From: Plasmopara viticola
Taxonomy: Eukaryota; Oomycota; Peronosporomycetes; Peronosporales; Peronosporaceae
Reading direction: 5' to 3'
DNA length: 64,000 nucleotides
Assembly: GCA_001695595.3 (NCBI GenBank)
Contig: MBPM02000030.1
Coordinates: 62,001 to 126,000, forward strand
Part shown: positions 52,101 through 62,603 of the stretch, piece by piece
Numbering within the stretch: the stretch's first letter is position 1
Layout: the number at the start of each line of letters is the position of its first letter
Notes under the pieces: generated by a model
What the model was told of the DNA's origin: nothing
The model's input: the letters and a program-made list of their open reading frames with translations, nothing else
Databases searched by the model: none
Made by a program: the position numbers and the translations under genes

Positions 52101-53305
52101 TCATCATCGAGGAAGAATCGACATTTTTTATTCATCATTTTTCCACTTTTGATGTACACCTAGATCTTAAGTTATATGGATTGTTGGCACATCAGGGCTG
52201 GAAACATGACTCAACATAGCACAGTTCCACGTGATCAAGTTACCGGTGTTTGTGGCCCTGCTTCTAGAGGGCAAGTTTCATGTCGTGCTTGTCCATACAT
52301 TAAACACTTAAAATCAAAACATGATTGTCCAAGCCGAAACACAATAAATGGCTCCATACTGTCATAAGACAGCCAGGTCTCTTAAGACTTTAGAAACTTC
52401 TAAATCGTTATTATTTGTCAGTCGGACAATATACTGCTGCTGTCTCTTTGAGAATTAGTAAAAAAAAATTTACATGTCGAAATTGATTTGTCGGTGCAGG
52501 AAATATTGCGACGCGCTAGAGTCAACCAAGGCTCAAAATGGGCTTAATGTCCTTGCACAGCTGCGTAGTAACCATCAGAATACCGCTCTTGAATTCTCCA
52601 TTGAAAGCTGCCAAGCTCTCAAGGACTTAAATATCTTGGTGTGTATCAACCACATACATCCATCGTAAGAACTTAAATCGTTTTTTTGCCCCTTCTGGCG
52701 ATCAGTATATTTCCTCTTACAGAATTTTGAGTGCGACGATGGTCCACTTCACTGGATTTCTTCGGTATCATGTTTTTTTCGCTCGCTGCAGCAAAGTGTC
52801 GCTCTCTCTGCACCAACACTTTACTGGGCCCTGTAGAATAAATCTATTCAGTTTGCCGGAAAAGCGAACCTTTTCTGGTTCTTCTCTTGAATAGCAATCG
52901 GAATTGCATTATTCAAATTTGCTGTCTGCACATTAAGGATCAAATGCGAGGTAATCCTACCCTTACGCTGTCCATGTGCACAGTTACTGTGATTCGTTTT
53001 GGAAGCATCGCTGGCGCAATTGAGGCTATCGACTCTCAAAGCTCATTTCCTTACTTGTAAGTTCACGTTTACCATACTTGCAGCCAAGAGAACATTAATG
53101 CTGGCTAAACGAATAGTTTGCTGGCAAAAGAAATGCTTTTACTGCTGCAACTATCATCTTAGGGCATAAGAAATTACTCGGATAAAGCGAATTCACGGAC
53201 AATTGTCAAGCATTAGCCGGTCTCGAGGGAAAAGAGCGAGACGACGTGCGCACCTGATCATCCGTGGCTTAGTGGTTTTTAAATACGTAAAACGCATTCT
53301 GATAT
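49131..53305. other. gene-poor DNA with unrecognised small ORFs
   Basis: Open frames at 49131-49469 (-, 112 codons), 49660-50034 (+, 124 codons), 50175-50417 (-), 51487-51738 (+) and 52474-52668 (+) carry no domain I know. The 124-codon frame has no ATG start and a CTCQNGG string faintly like an EGF-type core, not enough for a call. Strings AGGGGAAATATTTGTCAC (49578) and AGGGGATATTTGTCACA (51760) look related and could be LTR ends. No RNA gene is seen. Confidence 0.3.
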
Positions 53306-53464
53306 ATGTTTTTCAAGTCTGAAGCCATAAGATTCACCGGGTTGTATCTCACTGTATACTCTACGGTCGGCAATAACGGAGACTGTGCTGCCCTAGCCCT
53401 GATTCATGAACTTCTCATTGCGCTGGAGCGCCATGACGCGTTTAAGCTGCTTGGCATAACTTAA
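53306..53464 (+). pseudogene. short coding-like relic, possibly MULE transposase
   Basis: A 52-codon frame reads FTGLYLTVYSTVGNNGDCAA then LALIHELLIALERHD. A G-x-LT-x-DGNN-x-PLALA-x-E pattern is found in the DDE region of Mutator-like transposases, and this frame has a loose resemblance. With no flanking domain and a stop soon after, this is tentative. Confidence 0.2.
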
Positions 53465-54082
53465 GACTGCAAATTAAGCCAGCTCCTTAAGCCGGTAGAA
53501 GCCAACAAGACTTGTGAGCAGTGCGAGTTGCTTACTTGACAGGTGAATTTATCCCTTCTACGAGGGTTCATGTTGATAATCTACCCATGTGGGCGTAGGG
53601 CTAGTAACAAGTGCTCCCAGGCACCTTGTATAGAGGAGACGTGCCAAAAATGTATGAAGTTCCAGTGCAATGGAAATTGACGTGTATAACAAAGTAACAA
53701 AATACAAATAGAAGACTGATTTATTCAGTACATTAGCTTTTTACCTATTGTTCCTTATGCATCTACTGCAATTTAGACAAAGACAATATCGATTTTGATA
53801 TCCTTTGAAATACCTAATGTGGAATTTAAAAATAAATATCAATGTGATAAAACTCAGTTTTTATCATAAAGACCAGGTTCAGTATATTGGAACAAGCTAC
53901 CGAGTTTACTCTTACATATAGACTGTGACGAGAAACACTATACGTCGTTTGATAATCAATCACGCGACACGCTCAAAATACTCAACTCGGAAAGGTCCAC
54001 ATACAAATTAGCGGTTTGACTAACTAGACGAGGATAATAAGTTCCATACATAATCTGAACGAAACGCACAAAAGCATTGTTC
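53465..54082. other. 3' side of the coiled-coil gene, no gene seen
   Basis: AT-rich DNA. Nothing coding is recognised. The minus-strand frame 53956-54285 is an overlapping shadow of the real gene. Confidence 0.4.
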
Positions 54083-54581
54083 TCATGTTGTCTTCGACTT
54101 GGCTTCTTCCACAAGAATTTCTTTGAGCAATTGAAATTTGGCGTGCTTCTGTTCGGTAAGTTGTTGAAGCTTCTGCTCCAATTCTTCCACCTGTCTCTTG
54201 GCAATATCCACAGCGTCTTCTTGCTCTTCGGTTGTTCTCGTCTCTTCCTGCCGCTTTTCCTCGCATTTACAATCTTTTGCATCAAGTTCCGCCGTAGATT
54301 TATTCGTTAGCCTTTTGTGACGTATGCTAAACATCTTGCGCCAATTTTTTTGCATGCAGCGACGACGAATTGATCTAATAGATAAAATTCGCAATTATCA
54401 GTGTCTTACATTCTTCTGCAATACTAATATTAGTCACGTATCACCTGCGAATGGCTTCACTTTTTGCATCGTGCAGACGCAAAGGCGCTTCAAGACGGAA
54501 AGTATGTGGCAAAATCGCCTCTACATCTCGAGGGCCAGAGTAAGGTGCGTACGGGTTGCGCGCATATGGTCGCCCGCTCAT
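54083..54581 (-). CDS. two-exon coiled-coil protein, GPS2-like helix (142 aa)
   Basis: Model: exon 1 54581-54445, intron 54444-54375 (70 bases, GTGATACG...CTATTAG), exon 2 54374-54083. The splice keeps the frame (Arg codon split AG|A). The N-terminus MSGRPYARNPYAPYSGPRDV is Pro/Tyr-rich, then a basic stretch (SIRRRCMQKNWRK). Residues about 85-140 are a charged coiled coil: EEKRQEETRTTEEQE, AKRQVEELEQKLQQL and TEQKHAKFQLLKEIL. The last part strongly resembles the LEEKLLALQEEKHQLFLQLK helix of human GPS2, a co-repressor complex subunit. The N-terminus does not obviously match, so GPS2 homology is a suggestion. It is divergent from YKT6, with 237 bases between start codons, suggesting a shared promoter region. 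Confidence 0.7.
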
Positions 54582-54818
54582 ACTGAAATCATTAATAATG
54601 TGGGCTTGCAATGGCCTTGATTAAATATTATCCAATCCACATACGCCAGCAATGAATTCATTTCAGTGACGAGCCACTAATCGCCCCATCAAAGAGAAAG
54701 CAAGCGACAAATCAACGCGCACAGACGAAACTGCCGGCTCCCGCAAATAGCTTTATAGCATACACGACGCCAGTGCTGGTTTCTTGGTCCTCGCGTCCGT
54801 CGTTTCTATACCTTCGTC
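54582..54818. promoter_or_regulatory. bidirectional intergenic region between two cellular genes
   Basis: 237 bases separate the start codons of the coiled-coil gene and YKT6. TATTACGCCAGC-type or CTCATT-type initiators of the effector family are not obvious here. Position alone suggests it drives both genes. Confidence 0.4.
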
Positions 54819-55629
54819 ATGAAGATCGTCGCCATTGGTACGTTTAGTCGCTTCTTTGGATCTCATTGTAGCTTGGAGTACGCAGCTGTAACGTCTGATA
54901 TGATTTATTGCTCGTATCGATAGAGTTGCTTCGTCAGGAAGAGCGGGGTCAGGACCCGATGATCCTCTCAGCAAGTTTCGAAGTGTCGTCTTTCGGCTAC
55001 TTCCAGCGCTCAGGGTCGATTGCATCAAATGCTTGTTAAGCCAGTGGATCATTCATACTTATTGTTGCTCTGTGTTATAGCGTGCGAGAGATGATTAATT
55101 TCTTCAGTCGAACGTTTATTAAACGCACAGAGCCTGGACAACGTCAATCGGTGCAACACGAGGAATACAATTGCCATGTGTACGTGCGTAATGACAAGCT
55201 GGCAGGCATCGTAGTGTGTGACCAGGAGTACCCACCACGCGTCGCCTTTGCATTGCTTAACAAGCTCATGGATGAGCTTGATAAATCCACAAGGTTTGCA
55301 AGTAGCTATTTTTGCCATGTTTTTGGCGGCAGTTAATTGCTTGTCATTGTAGTGGCAGTTGGAAGACGCAGACGGGTAATCCAAAGGACTTTCCACCGTT
55401 GACAACTGCTCTGGCCGAGTATCAGGATCCCTCGAAGGCCGACAAGATATCAGCCATCCAGAAAGAACTTGACGAAACTACAGCTGTTTTGTCCAAGACG
55501 ATTGACAATGTGCTGGAGCGTGGTGAGAAGCTGGACGACCTCGTGTCTAAATCCCAAGATCTCAGCAGCCAGTCTAAGGTTTTTTACAAACAGGCCAAGA
55601 AGACCAACTCGTGTTGCGTCGTCATGTAA
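54819..55629 (+). CDS. YKT6: synaptobrevin homologue YKT6, four exons (199 aa)
   Basis: R-SNARE with longin domain, acting in ER-Golgi, vacuolar and autophagosome fusion in other eukaryotes. Model: exons 54819-54837, 54924-55014, 55081-55293, 55353-55629; the joined frame has no stop and gives 199 residues against 198 in human. Exon 1 encodes MKIVAI. Exon 2 contains SFEVSSFGYFQRS. Exon 3 has VREMINFF and EYNCHVYVRNDKLAGIV, the longin core. Exon 4 has the SNARE helix ISAIQKELDETTAVLSKTID, then VLERGEKLDDLVSKS with the zero-layer Arg. The C-terminus CCVVM is the double-Cys CAAX signal for palmitoylation and farnesylation. Intron 2 uses an unusual GTCGAT donor. The exon 4 start could also be 55359, removing two residues. 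Confidence 0.93.
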
Positions 55630-57459
55630 GAAACGGTTGTATCTGCTGTGTCACGGGATTACTCTATTGTTACATTCATATTCGCTTCATTACATTTTTT
55701 AAAAAGCTAACAACACCACAGTACTTTGTAGTCATAATTATTGTAATGTTTTGTTGCTTTGAAAAGGCATTGAAACCCTTCTGTAGTGGGTCGTGAGTGG
55801 AGTTGCTTTGACTTTAGCGCTAGTCTATAAAGTAGTGGAATTTCTTTTTTCGTGCCCTTCTTATCGTGGTGATACTCTCGGATTCACAATATTATTATTT
55901 GCTGCTGCTGGTCCGGAACCCTTGGACAACATTCTGCTAGAATTCATCAATTCTATCGCACATCTGTGCTGCTCTTCCATGCTGTATCCCTAATCTCCAT
56001 ATTGCACTTATGGCTCCAGGACTAAGTACAAGATCAGAGGTAAATTTTAAGAAGTTGCGCTATCAAAGGGTGAAAGTATCCAGCAACACGAAACTCTAGA
56101 TCAGCAATGCTATCAATTTCCAAATATTGCTGTCTCGTATATTTAAGACTTCTACACATACCGCGAGCTTTATTATGAAGCTTTGTGAGAGCATTGAAGG
56201 CAAATTGGTTCAATCAAGGTGCTGAAAGATTATTTACAAATTCTAAGCTCAAGCGGGGGGTTTGTTTTAAAAACTTTGTAAATGATCCGAATTCGAATTA
56301 AACCTCTTCCCCCGTGCCTGACCGATGCGTAATATGCTCTACTCCAAAGACCAACTGACTTATATGAGCCTAAAGAGGCGACTGTATTTGTAGATTTTTC
56401 TGCTACGCAGCAGCTGGAATGCTCCGCAGCTATCGAGCTCTGGAAGCAAAGGACGAGCTCAAAATATCAAGCAGAACATGCTTCGGCACCCCTGGCAGTG
56501 GCCCAAGCCGATGGAACTTAGAGTCTCCATCTGTATAGAATAATGGCAGGATGGTATCTTTCGAATTAAAGAGGTAAAAGTGCTCACTAAGATGTCTTTG
56601 AAAACAAATGATCCAATGAACGTAGCACTTTAAGTAACGCTGGACATTCCGTGTAAAAGTGTTGGAGTAGAGTGTTTTGTGCCATAAAAGAACACCTGAA
56701 ACACATTCAATTTTACTAACGTTCACGCTTTCTTGCTAGCAAGCATTATTGACGGAAGTTTCACGTATATAGAAATTAAAGGAGATGACGGCATTCATTT
56801 TTGAAGTGCCACACCCTGAACGCGTCACGATTACTGTGCTGACGACGGCGTAAGGCTGCCCTCTTCTACGATAAACATTGAAGCGCAGGTAGTAACGATG
56901 AGAAAGGCAATACAAACTTCAAAGCCATACAGCTATCTCTTCCGTCATACAGATTACATGCAGCTCCTTGATCCATAGGAATAGAAGTAGTCGTCCGCTG
57001 AATTAGGTCTGGTCCCAATGGACATAAATTTTGTCGTGAAAGAGCATAAAAAAATTGATTGCGGTAAGCAAGCAAGATCCTTGCCTGTTCCAAAGAAGGT
57101 CGACGAAGTGAGCTTTCGTCTCGCTTAAGGGCCTACTACGTTTGCAGACAGAGCCACGCCTTCAGAGCTAAGAGAAAGCAGCCCGACTGGATAAGACCCA
57201 AATCTTTATGATGATGTTGTGGTTGGTACACTAAAAAAACTGGCCTTTTGGTCTCGATAGCTTTTAAAGGAGTAGCCAAGAGCGGTTGTGTACGCAAGTG
57301 TACGAGAAAATGAAGACCCATTTTAGGTCTACTTAAACCCTAGCGCGTCACGTATATTGCGTGCCGGCAAATGATTGTGATCATTTAAAAAACATCGAGT
57401 GATGCTCTAAAGAGGACTACGAACGCAAGTCATTCTCAATTCGACTAGACAAATAAAGG
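55630..57459. other. gene-poor DNA, no gene supported
   Basis: YKT6 3' end followed by short frames without domains (56430-56726 -, 56866-57093 -, 57136-57321 -). This may be the gag part of the Gypsy relic that follows. Confidence 0.3.
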
Positions 57460-57650
57460 TTTCGGGACGAAGAAATAATCACGGCTGTAAACATAAAATA
57501 TCAATAGCACGGCTTCATTTCTCTTCCTTGACATGAACAAGTATGACATAATCCTAGACATCCCGTAGCTAAAAAAGCTCAATTCCTGGCTTAACAGGCA
57601 AAACAAGGCCACAAGTGCCGTTCGTTTATTCCCATGGAACAAATCATAGG
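57460..57650 (+). pseudogene. decayed Ty3/Gypsy protease fragment
   Basis: In one plus-strand frame 57522-57642 reads FLDMNKYDIILDIP, a stop (TAG where Trp is expected), then LKKLNSWLNRQNKA. This corresponds to the Gypsy post-protease segment with consensus YDxILGMPWLxxHNPxIDWxxK. No downstream RT is recognisable. It is the only Gypsy signal I can support in the window. Confidence 0.55.
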
Positions 57651-60529
57651 TAAGTCATGTTACCAGTCCTGTTGTAGCTTTAGCTCCGATTTGAAAATTA
57701 GTTCCTTCTATTCTCCATCTTTTCGTCTACTTGTGCGATTATTTGCAAATAATAAATAATTCAAGTGTCTTGCGATTAATTTTGAACCACGATAGAGATT
57801 TGCATCAAAAGATTAATGTTGGCATCTCCTTTGTATGCCTGACAAATCCATTCGTCGATAGACCGTATAACTCTGCTGATGTGGGCAAATTTTATCTTGG
57901 CGACGCAAAAGTGTATCGTCGAGCACATTAAGTTTGCAAGGCTTGTATCTATCGCGCAAAATAAATATCATTCCTTAGTGCGTGTGAGTGTTTACCGCCG
58001 TCTTCATAAAAGCAGAGTCTTTATCGACCACAAAAAGCCTAGAGCCCCGATGAAGGTCTCAGAACTTAATCAGTGCGTACTTCAGGACAAGGAATATATT
58101 TTTTTATGAGCGGGGCAGCTTCGTTCAGCAGCCGTAAAGCTTGGACTAAAATGACATCACTCATTCTATCTTCACCAAGTTTCAACAATGTACAACCGAT
58201 GGCATAGTCGCGGCGTTGCAAACAATGCTAATTGGTTTTATTTCGCTCTGCAAAGTGAAAAAAATTTCTTTGTTAATCTTTCTTTACTGCCATCAAAAGC
58301 ACTTGGAGCGATCTGGACAAAACCTTCGCACGACCCGCAAAGTCGACACAAACAGCAGGATGGAACTGGCCATCTTCTACGAGTTTCGAAAACGTGCTAT
58401 GGGCCAAGCCGAGATGACCTTAATTTTTAAGGATCTGCCAAAACTTCTTGCAAAGCTGCTGAGAAGTTTTATCTTACTTGCCGGATCAGCACCTCGTCGA
58501 TGCTGGCATGAAGTAATTGGTTCTCATGACCTCAACAGTTGTTTTTGGTTGCCTTTATGGGCCATCAGATCTGACCAAATCTATTCGAATCGACTATTGA
58601 CGAGTAAAATATGTCTGGGGAAAGTACGTAATCGTTAACGCAATTCTATGATCAAACACATAAGCGATGTCGGGTCTTTATGACGTCGATACATACTATT
58701 TTTAGATGCCGCGAAGCGAACTCACAGCCGTTACAACACCTTCCGAGCCCTAGATTTAAATTTTAGAGTAAGTCTAAATTAAAAAACTGCACTGTTTGCA
58801 CAGCGAGCACTCTGACATCTTACCAAACAACACGCACTCCTTCTAAACAAACATTTGTGCAGCCACCACTCCACTATTCATTTTAATATAAGCATTGATC
58901 TAACTGTCGCTTTTCGTATTTTTTTATGAAGCAGACATCAATGAGCTCACATTGCTCTCGTGACAGCGGCCATTGATTAGAGACAAGGTTCTAAGTCCTT
59001 CTTCTCTATCCAGTGCGAGTTTCGATGATGGGATGGCAGATTCGAAGATAGCTTCCTAGTCACAGCATCGGAGTAATCCGTAGACTAAGAATATAACAAA
59101 ATATTGGTTTCTTTCAGATCCTCTGAAACAAGGCGCACCATACGCTGCTTGATTTCAAGACGTTCTTGCCCAACTTAGAGGAAGATTTTAATCTCCAACC
59201 GGGGGTTTCGATTTGTAAAATTTTACCTCTTAGATTTTGACCGACTTTTAATCGGCCTAAAATATGTAGCTTTGGAGTTTTCGAGATTCAGTAACTCTGA
59301 TAATCTTGTTAAGGTCTTCAAATAAGCACACCTTCCTCGACAAAACGACCACTTACGCTTGCAATTGTCTCTATAAATAACTTTTGTCAAGCATGTTATC
59401 GTTTTTGACACCCAAGGTTCGTCTTTATACTCTCACCTAGTGAAGCTATTTTACCCAAATGCAATCGTATATATCTCACTTTCTCTTGCGTATCTTCGTT
59501 TTCCGCTGTTAAAACGAAACCTGCAGATAGTGAATTTATGCTCCGCATCTGTAAAACTAAGGTCTTCATTATGTATCACAACCTAAGTTTCGCGCTTGTG
59601 GAGCTTTATTACCTGACAATGTGAAGCTATATTACACACTGCGTCTTGTGGACCTAAATCCTGCTCGTGGAATCTTGTCACTCGCAACGAATTTTAGTTT
59701 CTTCCAACTTTTAAATCCGTCTAACTCACAATCTTTAGCGTCTTTGTCGATCGGGGCTACCAGTAGGATTGTAATTATCCGCTACGAACGATCTCAAAGA
59801 AATTGTCACGTCTAATTTTGTGAAGATATCAGTACTTCCATATCTCGCACATTATCGTTGGGATTGTTTTTTCCCAAGCAATTTTCAAAGGAACAATGTT
59901 ATATTTTTTATTGTCATAATTATTTGCGTGTTCGAATCTTACCACGTCACAATTATCGACAGTCTAGCGTAGCAATGTTCAGAAAGCACCATTTCATGCT
60001 AGCTAGAAGGCGATGGCGGTAAGCGGCGAACGGCGTTCCTCAGGTGGCGTATGGAAACATTTGATAAGCTGGAGATCCGGGTTTTCGTAAGCCTTCGCGA
60101 TTTGGGCTTTAAAGCGTCTTACTCACCACATTACGACAAATGAGGTGATGTCTAGCGTTTGCGTGCTTAAGCGGAATGGTATTCAGCATCGCTAGCGCAA
60201 TTTTTTAGTAATCGTGTTCCAGAACCTGCACTTCTCGCGTAAAAGACCTCTCCGTGTCAAAGTACGTTCGGTGTGCACATACTCAAGGCCACATGCTTAA
60301 GCTTTCCATACTTGGACGTATCTGTGCAGCTACATATCCTCTCAATATAATCTAGATTCTAGCTTGACCCTTTTGCGACACCCAACCTGACTTACATAGT
60401 CGAAAAATTGGATTGGGCTCAAAATGAGATACCGGAAGTGTACCTAAACTCAATAAGAAACTATGTAACATGGTTCAAGAATGTAATGCGTGTATTCAAA
60501 TCTATTTTACTTGTTCAAACGTGAATCGT
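57651..60529. other. gene-poor DNA, unrecognised frames
   Basis: A 140-codon plus frame at 58216-58638 and smaller ones (57731, 57879, 59621 +; 59223 -) have no domain I recognise. Given the Gypsy relic upstream, they may be transposon remains. No RNA gene is seen. Confidence 0.3.
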
Positions 60530-60713
60530 CGACATGCAAGTCAGGTACCAAGCGTCACTCTCCCAATCAACACGACTCCAGTCCTCTTTGCTACTGACGC
60601 AGGACCTTCTCCAATCATGTTAACACTGGCCTCGGCTGCAAAACCGATAGCAACACATTGGCAGCGCACAACGTCAATAGACGTCATGTGTCCACCGTCC
60701 GCATTCGTACCGC
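60530..60713 (-). repeat. conserved 3' flank module (copy 17), partly coding
   Basis: The minus strand begins GCGGTACGAATGCGGACGG and supplies the VRMRTVDT tail and TGA of the neighbouring gene. It continues through ACACATGACGTCTATTGACG to GGAGAGTGACGCTTGGTACC. Confidence 0.75.
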
Positions 60714-61763
60714 AACATCGCCGTCGTTGTGTTCTCTCACATACCCAACTGGCATATTTTTGATTATTGGGTCCAGCAACTGTTTACGACTCTCACCCGT
60801 GAAAACATTTTTGAGCTTGGGAAGAAGTGTTCCAGTAACGTCATCAAACACCCGCGCCTCACGCAGTGTAGCCAGCATGAATTCGGCGTAATCCACGTTC
60901 TTTTTTGTCGCCCGTTCGTAAAGCTTTTCAAACAGGAACGCGTCGTTGTTGAAACCGTCAACATGATGCAGCTTTTGAAAAACGTCTGCTGCCTTTCTAC
61001 CACCACTTATCATCTCGAAATATTCCTCTAAATTTTGAAAAGGAGTCTTTACTGGATCATTCAAATGATCGTAAAGATTCCCGAGCTGAGATTTGAGAAG
61101 ATTAGCGTCCATTTTCGTTTCCATTCTTTTAAGCACATCCATTTCACTCGAACCACGATAGACCAAATAGCGCAAAAAAGTACTCATATCATCAGTTTTG
61201 CCTTCTGATACGCCAACGACCAACCGATTTAGCAGCAGGTCCTCAAAGCGGATTCCCAAATCACGCGTGTCTGGGTCTTCTATAGCGTGCGCAATAATTG
61301 CTTCGATCGCGACGTTGTCGCGTGCATTAAACTCCTTGGACATTGTCGAAAAAATCAACTCTTCAGCTTTGTCTCCAAATTCGGCTTTGACTGCTTTTTC
61401 CCAATTTATGAAGTGCTGACTCTTAAAGAAAGTTTGTATGTCCGCGTCTTTGACTTTGTGCGTGTTGAAGAGATGAGTCGCCGTTTGCGCTTGATTGACG
61501 GCATGTTCCACGACTTCATCTGGCAAAAGCTTCTTCTCCGAAAGTGAATGCGCGAGTTTCTCAGCTGCTGATGCAGTTGGACTTGGCATCAAGAGACGCA
61601 CAGGCCATCGCCGCCGCAAAGTAACTAAAGGCACCGTGTCTGGGCCATGGAGTTGGGTTTTCTCGGCACCAGAAGCTCTCGCCACCACCTTGGCAGTCAT
61701 ACAGAGTGCTAGCAGAGCGACTACCGTTAGCATCACGACACACTTTAGACGTGATAAGACCAT
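60684..61763 (-). CDS. outlying WPxRxL-family secreted protein gene (359 aa)
   Basis: The conserved ATG is at 61763; the open frame extends four codons further but without an ATG. Signal peptide MVLSRLKCVVMLTVVALLAL with AKVVARA; LHGPDTVP; RRRWPVRLL. The helical blocks are FFKSQHFINW, RDNVAIEAIIAHAI, LGIRFEDLLLNRL, MSTFLRYLVYRGSSEMDV, KAADVFQKL..DGFNNDAFLFEKLYE and YAEFMLATL. Like the genes at 9829 and 10585 it runs into the 3' module and ends VAVRMRTVDT. The conserved GG of the GGVEAIIA block is VA here. It is separated from the array by 16 kb and by YKT6, showing that a copy moved or that the array was once larger. Confidence 0.86.
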   Translation of the reverse strand: MVLSRLKCVVMLTVVALLALCMTAKVVARASGAEKTQLHGPDTVPLVTLRRRWPVRLLMPSPTASAAEKLAHSLSEKKLLPDEVVEHAVNQAQTATHLFNTHKVKDADIQTFFKSQHFINWEKAVKAEFGDKAEELIFSTMSKEFNARDNVAIEAIIAHAIEDPDTRDLGIRFEDLLLNRLVVGVSEGKTDDMSTFLRYLVYRGSSEMDVLKRMETKMDANLLKSQLGNLYDHLNDPVKTPFQNLEEYFEMISGGRKAADVFQKLHHVDGFNNDAFLFEKLYERATKKNVDYAEFMLATLREARVFDDVTGTLLPKLKNVFTGESRKQLLDPIIKNMPVGYVREHNDGDVAVRMRTVDT

Positions 61764-61801
61764 AAGCTTTGTCAACTTCGAAGATGGTGCTTGAAGGAAG
61801 G

Positions 61802-61817
61802 TAAAATTGAGAGTGAG
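61802..61817 (-). promoter_or_regulatory. Inr/FPR-type core promoter, minus strand
   Basis: The minus strand reads CTCACTCTCAATTTTA, 38 bases upstream of the ATG at 61763. It differs from the 10552 site at three positions. Confidence 0.5.
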
Positions 61818-62519
61818 AGATCGAGGCTACACAACCAGAGCACAAAGTGTCTCACTATATTGGCGTTAGTTTGACAATATATTCAGCCAGCAATCTCCCG
61901 GATAACTGACCATATGGATTTATTATTTTGACAAACATCCCGTCAGCATTCTTGAGCTGATTTTGGTATAAATTTGTGTGATTCGAGAGCCCTGGTAGCA
62001 AACACCGCTAAGCAGATCCGCCCAGTATCGTTGAAAAAGGCCCAGCGCCGAATTCACTAATGCGCTGCGCGGTTTCCAATCTTTGGGTGCAAACTGCAGG
62101 GACAGCGGTGGAATCTTGGACAGTTTGCAGGTTAATTTTTCAGTGATGGGTATCATATGTTTTCTGGTCGGTACCCCAGTGGCAGCCTTAAATACTCTCT
62201 ATGTCGATTCCATTAAGATGAGCAAAACATACGATCGACTTTTGCCATCGCCAATGCCGTTTGGTGGACGCATCAAGTAGACACCATTTCGGCAAGGCCT
62301 TCTAGACTATGAACATTTAAACATGGGCCGGAATTAAAGTACATTGCGAGACTTTCGTGATCAAGTGGCTCCCTCTGTCGCTCAAGTATCTTTGAAAAGA
62401 GGTAAATCCGCTCGAAAAGTACTTTGAATTACATAATAAAGTCGCATAGTAGACTTGATTCACTGAAATGATATTATTACAAGGCATTAGTATAGATTCT
62501 GACGTTGATAATAATTTTC
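61818..62519. other. upstream DNA of the outlying gene, possible ORF relic
   Basis: The minus strand 62280-61923 is mostly open (MIPITEKLTCKLSKIPP, DWKPRSALVNSALGLFQRYW). Its flavour suggests a retroelement relic, but no motif settles it. A plus-strand frame at 62083-62280 overlaps it. Confidence 0.3.
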
Positions 62520-62603
62520 AGATTGGGTCCCCTTTTGCAATATTGTCTAAATGCTATAATCATTTAGACAATGTTACAAAAGGTGCAAAAGGGGACTCAA
62601 TCT
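62520..62603. repeat. 84-bp imperfect palindrome, MITE-like
   Basis: The left arm AGATTGGGTCCCCTTTTGCA and inner TATTGTCTAAATG pair with the right arm CATTTAGACAATG...TGCAAAAGGGGACTCAATCT across a short ATAAT-type loop. The right arm carries a short insertion (TTACAAAAGG). It could be a tiny inverted-repeat transposon or two terminal repeats fused after internal deletion. Confidence 0.75.

Noticed and set aside
53956..54285. 109-codon minus-strand frame next to the coiled-coil gene
   Set aside because: Frame-shifted shadow of the real coiled-coil exon 2, which has a consistent splice and family-like helix.
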